Positions 52,107-64,000 of a stretch of 64,000 bases of DNA are shown here, piece after piece; within the stretch, counting starts at the first letter, position 1; each line of letters opens with the position of its first letter. Origin of the DNA: Spiribacter halobius (lineage in GTDB: Bacteria > Pseudomonadota > Gammaproteobacteria > Nitrococcales > Nitrococcaceae); assembly GCF_020883455.1 (NCBI RefSeq), contig NZ_CP086615.1, positions 248,001-312,000 of the forward strand. Direction: 5' to 3'. The notes under the pieces are model-generated. The model made no database searches. It saw only the letters and a list, made by a program, of their open reading frames with translations, and was not told where the DNA came from. The translations under genes and the position numbers were made by a program.

Positions 52107-52925
52107 TCAGGGCTGCAGGTCGCGCCGCAGGGCCTCGATCACCGGCTCGGTGTCCGGGCGCACCCGGCGCCAGAGCTCGAAGGCGGCCGCCGCCTGCTCC
52201 ACCAGCATGCCGAGGCCATCGGCGGTGATGCGTGCGCCGTGGTCACGGGCCCAGGCCACGAAGGGGGTGGTGCGGTCGCCGTAGACCATGTCGTAGGCGG
52301 TGGCACCGTTGGCCACCAGGCTGTCGGGCAGTGGCGGCAGCTTGCCTCTCAGCCCGCTGGAGGTGGCGTTGATGACCACCTCGAAGCGCTCGCCCTCGAG
52401 CTCATCCAGTCCGCAGGCGCTGATCCGGCCGAGATCGGCAAACGTCTTGGCCACCGCCTCGGCCCGCTCACGCGTCCGGTTGGCGACCAGGACCGTTGCC
52501 GGCTGCTCGGCCAGCAGCGGCTCGAGCACCCCGCGCACCGCGCCGCCGGCGCCCAGGATCAGGATGCGCTTGCCACCGAGGCCGACGCCGAGGTTGTGGC
52601 GCAGGTCGTGCACCAGGCCTTCGCCGTCGGTGTTGTCGCCGTAGATGGTCTCGCCGAGGATCAGGGTGTTCACCGCGCCGGCCCGTTCGGCGCGCTCGCT
52701 GCGCTGCCCGGCGATGCCGAAGGCCTCCTCCTTGAACGGCACGGTGACGTTGAGCCCGTGCCCGCCCTCGTCGGCGAAGCTCGCCACGGCCGCGGCGAAG
52801 CCGTCCCGCGGGACCTCCCGGCGCTCATAGCTGAGCTGCTGGCCCGTCTGCTCCGCGAACATCGTATGGATGCGCGGCGACAGGGAATGGCTGACGGGAT
52901 TGCCAAATACGGCGTAGAGGTCCAT
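52107..52925 (-). CDS. aroE: Shikimate dehydrogenase
   Basis: 272 residues. It reduces 3-dehydroshikimate with NADPH in aromatic amino acid synthesis. AVFGNPVSHSLSPRIHTMFAE is the shikimate-binding site (SLS), LNVTVPFKEEAFGIA holds the catalytic lysine, GDNTDGEGLVHDL the aspartate and ILGAGGAVRGVLEPLL the NADP fold. Upstream of the antiporter gene with ten bases between, possibly co-transcribed. Confidence 0.95.
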   Translation of the reverse strand: MDLYAVFGNPVSHSLSPRIHTMFAEQTGQQLSYERREVPRDGFAAAVASFADEGGHGLNVTVPFKEEAFGIAGQRSERAERAGAVNTLILGETIYGDNTDGEGLVHDLRHNLGVGLGGKRILILGAGGAVRGVLEPLLAEQPATVLVANRTRERAEAVAKTFADLGRISACGLDELEGERFEVVINATSSGLRGKLPPLPDSLVANGATAYDMVYGDRTTPFVAWARDHGARITADGLGMLVEQAAAAFELWRRVRPDTEPVIEALRRDLQP

Positions 52926-52936
52926 GGGGACACCTT

Positions 52937-53032
52937 AGTTGCAAGTTTCAAGTGGCAAGTTGCAAGTGCCGAGTAGGGCATCGTCGATCAGGCTGTCCGG
53001 GCTTCTTGCAACTTGTTACTTGGTGCTTGTCA
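52937..53032. repeat. Heptamer-array inverted element (TTGCAAG type)
   Basis: GTTGCAAGTTTCAAGTGGC and following on the left, CTTGCAACTTGTTACTTGG and following on the right. The core is about 45 bases. It lies between aroE and hemB and abuts the perfect palindrome at 53033. Confidence 0.7.
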
Positions 53033-54106
<1,074 letters not shown>

Positions 54107-54237
54107 CTATAGGAGCCCGCGACGTGAGGTCCTGCCCCACCTCACGCCCGCTGGCTCGGTGCCTGCTTCCGCGGCGAACCTTGGCGCGCAGGACTTCTCC
54201 CGTAATCATCGCGGCGGAGAGCACAGGCGACACTCTA

Positions 54238-54343
54238 GCGGGGAGCGGCAGGAGCGGCCGGGACCGTAGGCGAGAGGGATCTCGCCTACGAGCCTACAGG
54301 GATGTATTCACGGCGTGTCCCGGCCGCTCCTGCCGCTCCCCGC
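54238..54343 (+). repeat. Nested-hairpin element, copy D
   Basis: Outer arms 54238-54264 and 54317-54343, a perfect 27-bp match (core GGAGCGGCAGGAGCGGCC). Inner stem CGTAGGCGAG/CTCGCCTACG with loop AGGGAT. The shared segment AGCCTACAGGGATG, then TATTCACGGC, follows on one side. It sits in the 380-base gap between hemB and the Nudix gene, which otherwise shows no gene. Confidence 0.82.
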
Positions 54344-54447
54344 GCCGGGCACCGCCCTAGCACCAATGGGAGCGCCGCGGGGCTGCAATTGTACTCGCTC
54401 TTTGCCGGCATTATGCCTGCGTCATGGATGCGTGCCCAAAGTATGGC

Positions 54448-54912
54448 CTAGCTTTCCGGCCGTGGCGGCAGGCGCTCCGCCATCCAGTCCAGCACCCGGC
54501 GCACCCGGGGCGAGGTCAGCGCGTAGGCCTCGTCGAAATCCACCCAGCGCCATTCCTGGTGCTCCGGCTCGCCCAGCTCCGGCGCGATCCCGAGCACCAC
54601 CTCTCGCTCCGGCGTCTCCGCCAGGTAATAGCGCGCCACCTTGCCGCGGGCGTAGGGGCCGGTCTCGTAGTAGTCGTAGCCCCAGCGGAACGCCAGCTCG
54701 CGAATGCCGGTCTCCTCCGCCACCTCGCGGCAGGCCGCCTCCAGTGGCTGCTCCCCCGCCTCCACCTGCCCCTTGGGAAAGTCCCAGTACTGATAGGCGC
54801 GCAGCAGCAGCAGGCGCCACTCCCCTGCCTCCGCGCGCACCAGCGCTACACCCGCCGAGAGCACGCGGATGCGGCCCCGGCCGCGGGACGGATGGCGACG
54901 GGTTTCAGCCAT
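54448..54912 (-). CDS. Nudix hydrolase (Ap4A/nucleotide-type)
   Basis: 154 residues from ATG 54912. The Nudix box is complete: [20 protein letters not shown] followed by TGI (G-x5-E-x7-RE-x2-EE-x-G). [14 protein letters not shown] and [12 protein letters not shown] resemble bis(5'-nucleosyl)-tetraphosphatases. It hydrolyses a nucleoside diphosphate linked to another moiety; the substrate is unproven. It overlaps the 3' end of hemE by eight bases and is coupled to it. Confidence 0.88.
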   Translation of the reverse strand: MAETRRHPSRGRGRIRVLSAGVALVRAEAGEWRLLLLRAYQYWDFPKGQVEAGEQPLEAACREVAEETGIRELAFRWGYDYYETGPYARGKVARYYLAETPEREVVLGIAPELGEPEHQEWRWVDFDEAYALTSPRVRRVLDWMAERLPPRPES

Positions 54913-55969
54913 GCCGCTGGGGGCTGAGCTCATGCACCGCCTCCACCATGGCCAGCACGTGCTCGGGCGGGATCTGCGGATGCACCCCGTGGCCCAGGTT
55001 GAAGACGTGCCCCGTGCCGTTGCCGTACTCCGCCAGCACCCGTGCCACCTGCTCACGGATCACCGGGGGGCGGGCGTAGAGCACGCTCGGGTCGAGGTTG
55101 CCCTGCAGCGCCACGCGGTCGCCCACCCGGGCCCGGGCGTCACCCAGGTCCATTGTCCAGTCCAGCCCCAGGGCGTCCGCGCCCGACTCCGCCATGGCCT
55201 CGAGCCAGAGCCCGCCGCCCTTGGTGAAGAACACCACAGGCACGCGGCGGCCTTCCCGTTCACGCACCAGCCCCTCCATCACCTGCCGGGCGAAGGCAAG
55301 GGAGAAGCGCCGGTAGGCGTCGTGCGCGAGCGCGCCGCCCCAGGTGTCGAAGATCATCAGCGCCTGGGCGCCGGCGGCGCTCTGGGCGTTCAGATAGTCG
55401 GTCACCGCCCGGGCGACCTTGCCGAGCAGCCGCTCCAGGGCCTCAGGCTGGTCGTAGGCGAGCGCCTTGATGTGGCGGAAGTCCCGGCTGCTGGCGCCCT
55501 CCACCATGTAGGTGGCGAGCGTCCAGGGGCTGCCCGAGAAGCCGATCAGCGGCACGCTGCCGGCGAGCGCCTCGCGGATATGGGCCACCGCATCGGTGAC
55601 GTAGGCGAGCTCCCGGGCGACGTCCGGCTCCGGCAGTGAATCGATGGCCGCGGCGTCGCGGACCGGATGGCGGAAGCGCGGGCCCTCCCCGGTCTCGAAG
55701 TAGAGGCCGAGACCCATGGCGTCCGGCACCGTGAGGATGTCGGAGAACAGGATGGCCGCGTCCAGCGGGAAGCGCCGGAGGGGTTGCAGCGTCACCTCGC
55801 AGGCGAGCTCCGGGTTCCGGCAGAGATCCATGAAACTGCCGGCGCGCTCGCGTACCTTGCGATATTCGGGCAGGTAGCGCCCGGCCTGGCGCATGATCCA
55901 CACCGGGGTACGGTCCACGGGCTCGCGCAGCAGGGCGCGCAGCAGTCGGTCGTTGTCGAGTTGGCTCAC
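54905..55969 (-). CDS. hemE: Uroporphyrinogen III decarboxylase
   Basis: 354 residues from GTG 55969, the E. coli length. It converts uroporphyrinogen III to coproporphyrinogen III. The two signatures are present: [20 protein letters not shown] near the start and [16 protein letters not shown] in the middle. The frame is open further upstream without homology. Downstream Nudix gene overlapped. Confidence 0.96.
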   Translation of the reverse strand: MSQLDNDRLLRALLREPVDRTPVWIMRQAGRYLPEYRKVRERAGSFMDLCRNPELACEVTLQPLRRFPLDAAILFSDILTVPDAMGLGLYFETGEGPRFRHPVRDAAAIDSLPEPDVARELAYVTDAVAHIREALAGSVPLIGFSGSPWTLATYMVEGASSRDFRHIKALAYDQPEALERLLGKVARAVTDYLNAQSAAGAQALMIFDTWGGALAHDAYRRFSLAFARQVMEGLVREREGRRVPVVFFTKGGGLWLEAMAESGADALGLDWTMDLGDARARVGDRVALQGNLDPSVLYARPPVIREQVARVLAEYGNGTGHVFNLGHGVHPQIPPEHVLAMVEAVHELSPQRHG

Positions 55970-56038
55970 GGTGCACACGGCCTGACAGGCGGCAAAGCCG
56001 TCAGTGTACCCGGGATGGCCGCGACGTCGTAGGCGCGG

Positions 56039-56072
56039 TATCGGCCCCGCCTCGCACTGCCAGTGCTGACGG
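56039..56072. repeat. Short dispersed repeat, copy 2
   Basis: TATCGGCCCCGCCTCGCACT, then GCCAGTGCTGACGG. It is nearly identical to 21274-21314. Upstream of the glutathione S-transferase gene. Confidence 0.45.
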
Positions 56073-56123
56073 CAGCTTCCGCGCGAACTTGGCTGAGGAA
56101 AGCAATCAGAATGAGGAAAGGCG

Positions 56124-56744
56124 ATGCTGACCATCTGGGGACGTAACAGCTCGATCAACGTGCAGAAGGTGCTCTGGGTCTGCGAGGAGCTCGGCCTGGA
56201 CTATGAGCGCCACGACCTGGGCGGCGAGCACGGGGGGCTTGATGACCCGGCCTACCGCCGCCGCAACCCCCATGGCCGCGTGCCCACCGTGGAGGACGAC
56301 GGGCTGGTGCTCTGGGAGTCCCACAGCATCGTGCGCTACCTGGCCGCGCGCCACGATCCGGGCGGGCTCTGGCCGCGGGACCCCGGCGAGCGGGCGCTCG
56401 CCGAGCGCTGGATGGACTGGGAGCTGGGGACGCTCTGGGTGCGCTTCCGCCCGCTGTTCATCGCGCTCGTGCGCACGCCCGCGGCGGAACGCGATCCGGC
56501 CCAGGTAGAGCGCCAGCTGGCCGAGACTGTGGATGGCTTTCAGCTGCTGGACCAGCATATGGCCGGGCGGGATCACGTGGCCCTCGGCCGCCTCACCATC
56601 GCCGATATCCCCCTCGGCTGCGCCCTGCACCGCTGGCTCAACCTGCCCGTCGATCGGCCGGAGCTGCCCAATCTGCAGGACTGGTACGAGCGCCTGCAGG
56701 AGCGGCCTGCCTATCGCCGGGCGGTCATGCAGCCGGTTCGGTAG
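56124..56744 (+). CDS. Glutathione S-transferase family protein
   Basis: 206 residues. Thioredoxin-like N-terminal domain ([40 protein letters not shown] with the glutathione-binding Glu-Ser) and an all-helical C-terminal domain ([33 protein letters not shown]). The Ser-rich N-terminus suggests a theta/beta-like class. Substrate unknown. Convergent with gltD. Confidence 0.92.
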   Translation: MLTIWGRNSSINVQKVLWVCEELGLDYERHDLGGEHGGLDDPAYRRRNPHGRVPTVEDDGLVLWESHSIVRYLAARHDPGGLWPRDPGERALAERWMDWELGTLWVRFRPLFIALVRTPAAERDPAQVERQLAETVDGFQLLDQHMAGRDHVALGRLTIADIPLGCALHRWLNLPVDRPELPNLQDWYERLQERPAYRRAVMQPVR

Positions 56745-56761
56745 CTGGCCGCGGGCCGGGT

Positions 56762-58177
<1,416 letters not shown>

Positions 58178-58255
58178 TCAGTATCCCTTTCCAATTGCCG
58201 CTGCGGCGCCCCGGCCCAACAGGCCCCGGAGCGCGAATCCGCCCCCAGGGTAGGG

Positions 58256-58364
58256 CCCGGATGGCGGTGGCTCCCTTGCGGACCGTAGGTCGCCCGGACG
58301 GCGACCTACGAGCCTACAGGGATGTATTCACGGCGTGTCCGCAAGGGAGCCACCGCCATCCGGG
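58256..58364 (+). repeat. Nested-hairpin element, copy E
   Basis: Outer arms 58256-58283 and 58337-58364, a perfect 28-bp match (core ATGGCGGTGGCTCCCTTGCG). Inner stem CGTAGGTCGCC/GGCGACCTACG with loop CGGAC. The shared segment AGCCTACAGGGATG, then TATTCACGGC, follows. Located between gltB and gltD. Confidence 0.82.
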
Positions 58365-58463
58365 ACCGGATCGAAGCCACAAACGCAATGACCAGCGCCA
58401 CTCGGGGCCGGATCGAAGCCACAGACGTACGGCTTGCACCACTGGAGGCCGGTTCGAAGCCAG
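58362..58463. repeat. Direct repeats in the gltB-gltD spacer
   Basis: Two near-identical 24-base units (58363 and 58404; shared CCGGATCGAAGCCACA) and a partial third (GCCGGTTCGAAGCCA at about 58448). With the nested hairpin they take up most of the 324-base gap; I see no gene in it. Confidence 0.6.
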
Positions 58464-58492
58464 CGCGTAAGATCACCTTCTCCCCCCGACGA

Positions 58493-62956
<4,464 letters not shown>

Positions 62957-63193
62957 GCGGACTGCCTCTCGAGTTTCCGGGGGACCGGGCCGCGGCTGCC
63001 TCCGACCGGCGCCGTCGGGCAACGATCTCAGGGCAGGCGTAGCGGGGTGATGCCGAGCATGGGGTGGGTGGCCCGGTCCCGACCAAAGGGCAAATGGCCG
63101 GTCAATATAACCCGCACCCGATGGCGCGGCAAACCGGGGGGCTGGCGGGGAGCGGACCCGGCGGCCGGCCGCCGGGTCCTGGAGGCGGCGCGG

Positions 63194-63736
63194 TCAGCCC
63201 ACCGCGCGCCGCGGCCGGTTGCCGCCGCCGGCCTGCAGCTGGTCGCGCACGGACTTCGCGACGTGCCCGTCGCCGGCCGGGCGCTCCAGCAGGCTGCGCA
63301 GCATCCAGGCGGTCTTCTCGTGCACGGTGAGGCGGTCGTCCATGAGGTTCACGGTGGCGTCGTCGCCGGCGGCCTCGGCGGTCTTGCGTGCCTCACGCAG
63401 GCTCGCCAGCGTCTTCTCGTGGTCGGCGACCAGCTGGCGCAGCATCTCTTCCGGCACCGGCACGCCGCGCTCTTCGCTGATGCTGGTCAGCTCGAGCAGG
63501 TCCGCAAAGCTGCCCGGCGCGAACACGCCCAGGGCCCGGATGCGCTCGGCGATCTCGTCCACCGCCTCCCAGAGCTCGCGATACTGCTTCTCGAACTCCT
63601 CGTGCAGCGGCTGGAAGTCCGGCCCGACCACGTTCCAGTGGAAGCCGTGGGTCTTCATGTAGAGCGCGTAGCTGTCCGCCAGCGCCCGCGCCAGCTTGCC
63701 GGCCACCGCTTCTCGCGTCGTGTTCTGCTTGGCCAT
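63194..63736 (-). CDS. Dps-family DNA-protection/ferritin-like protein
   Basis: 180 residues. The inter-subunit ferroxidase site is recognisable: KTHGFHWNVVGPDFQPLHEE with His, and ELWEAVDEIAERIRALG with Asp/Glu. It oxidises and stores iron with H2O2, protecting DNA. The C-terminal tail is basic (NRPRRAVG), possibly for DNA contact. The start follows a GGAGG-like site. It probably has its own promoter. Confidence 0.92.
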   Translation of the reverse strand: MAKQNTTREAVAGKLARALADSYALYMKTHGFHWNVVGPDFQPLHEEFEKQYRELWEAVDEIAERIRALGVFAPGSFADLLELTSISEERGVPVPEEMLRQLVADHEKTLASLREARKTAEAAGDDATVNLMDDRLTVHEKTAWMLRSLLERPAGDGHVAKSVRDQLQAGGGNRPRRAVG

Positions 63737-63821
63737 GGTTCACCCTCCTTCGATGCCATGTCCCACACCGGGAAAGTGTGGACGGAGGCTGGGACCGTTC
63801 AAGGTTGGAATGGTTCCAATG

Positions 63822-63930
63822 AGAGTTCAAAGTTCAAGGTTCAAAGGGGGAAGGCCCCGTGCGGCCCCCGAGCCGTGGTGCCAGGCACGGGGCCGTCCCC
63901 CTTTGAACTTTGAACTTGCTGCTTTGAACT
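63822..63930. repeat. Heptamer-array inverted element (TTCAAAG type)
   Basis: GAGTTCAAAGTTCAAGGTTC on the left, CTTTGAACTTTGAACTTG on the right. The core contains GGCCCCGTGC/GCACGGGGCC, a further stem. It lies upstream of the Dps gene and abuts the palindrome at 63931. Confidence 0.75.
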
Positions 63931-63974
63931 GCGCCTGACCTGAGGCGCGCCGCTGCGCGCCTCAGGTCAGGCGC
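63931..63974. terminator. Perfect 20-bp palindrome at the 3' end of the last gene
   Basis: 63931-63950 and 63955-63974 are exact inverses with a four-base loop CGCT. The right arm includes the last codons and the TGA stop of the partial gene running off the window, so the left arm is an inverted copy of that gene end. Confidence 0.7.
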
Positions 63975-64000
63975 TTGGGGGTGTGCAGCCGCTCATGCTC
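63962..64000 (-). CDS. C-terminal end of an unidentified gene
   Basis: Reading the minus strand, 12 codons (EHERLHTPKRLT) precede a TGA at 63962-63964 inside a perfect hairpin. It is called because the same hairpin-plus-array arrangement marks true gene ends at 9767 and 53033. Too short to identify. Confidence 0.35.
   Translation of the reverse strand, partial: EHERLHTPKRLT

Overview
The window is a high-GC chromosomal segment, almost certainly from a gammaproteobacterium, probably a halophilic or Ectothiorhodospiraceae-like lineage. The placement is inferred from gene content: ubiD beside a flavin reductase, prlC, the MlaA lipoprotein, the gltBD pair, pntAA-AB-B, a VpsR-type sigma-54 activator and a REP-like hairpin. 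Nothing here fixes the genus. I see no rRNA, tRNA, CRISPR array, prophage or transposase.

Layout. 1-1550: tail of a DUF2892 membrane protein, a secreted DsrE-like protein and a secreted tandem rhodanese, together a small sulfur-trafficking group. 1615-12185: hemH, two diguanylate cyclases, divergent speE/speA, an oxidoreductase, a SPOR-domain protein and argS. 12519-20120: priA, a DnaJ-related protein, two small conserved proteins and the pnt transhydrogenase operon. 20636-27105: HNH endonuclease, fructosamine kinase, mlaA, an RNA m5C methyltransferase, a ferredoxin-type reductase and ubiD. 27541-34863: a cell-surface fibre locus. 35221-45406: xthA, then a selenium cluster. 45440-58168: prlC, glutathione reductase, gamma carbonic anhydrase, an aspartoacylase-like protein, an antiporter, aroE, hemB, a Nudix hydrolase, hemE, a glutathione S-transferase and gltD. 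58493-64000: gltB, a Dps-like protein and the last codons of an unidentified gene.

Two accessory systems stand out. The first (36007-45406) encodes what appears to be a complete selenoneine pathway: EgtD makes hercynine, a SelD fusion makes selenophosphate, SenB makes a selenosugar and an EgtB-like SenA joins it to hercynine. A three-gene ABC transporter of the PhnD type sits inside it, probably for selenium oxyanion uptake. The second (27541-34863) looks like a distant relative of the Pseudomonas Fap amyloid operon. It has a VpsR-type regulator, an outer-membrane barrel, a periplasmic C39 peptidase and three secreted proteins sharing a QxMRAxVTGA motif. Two of these are long (GGX)n paralogues, and a good sigma-54 promoter lies upstream.

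The intergenic regions are unusually rich in structured repeats, in at least five families. The most striking are (i) five nested hairpins whose 26-29 bp outer arms are perfect or near-perfect in four copies but different in each, around a shared one-sided segment, and (ii) elements with arrays of about seven-base units. In five cases such an array begins directly after an inverted copy of the neighbouring gene's own 3' end.
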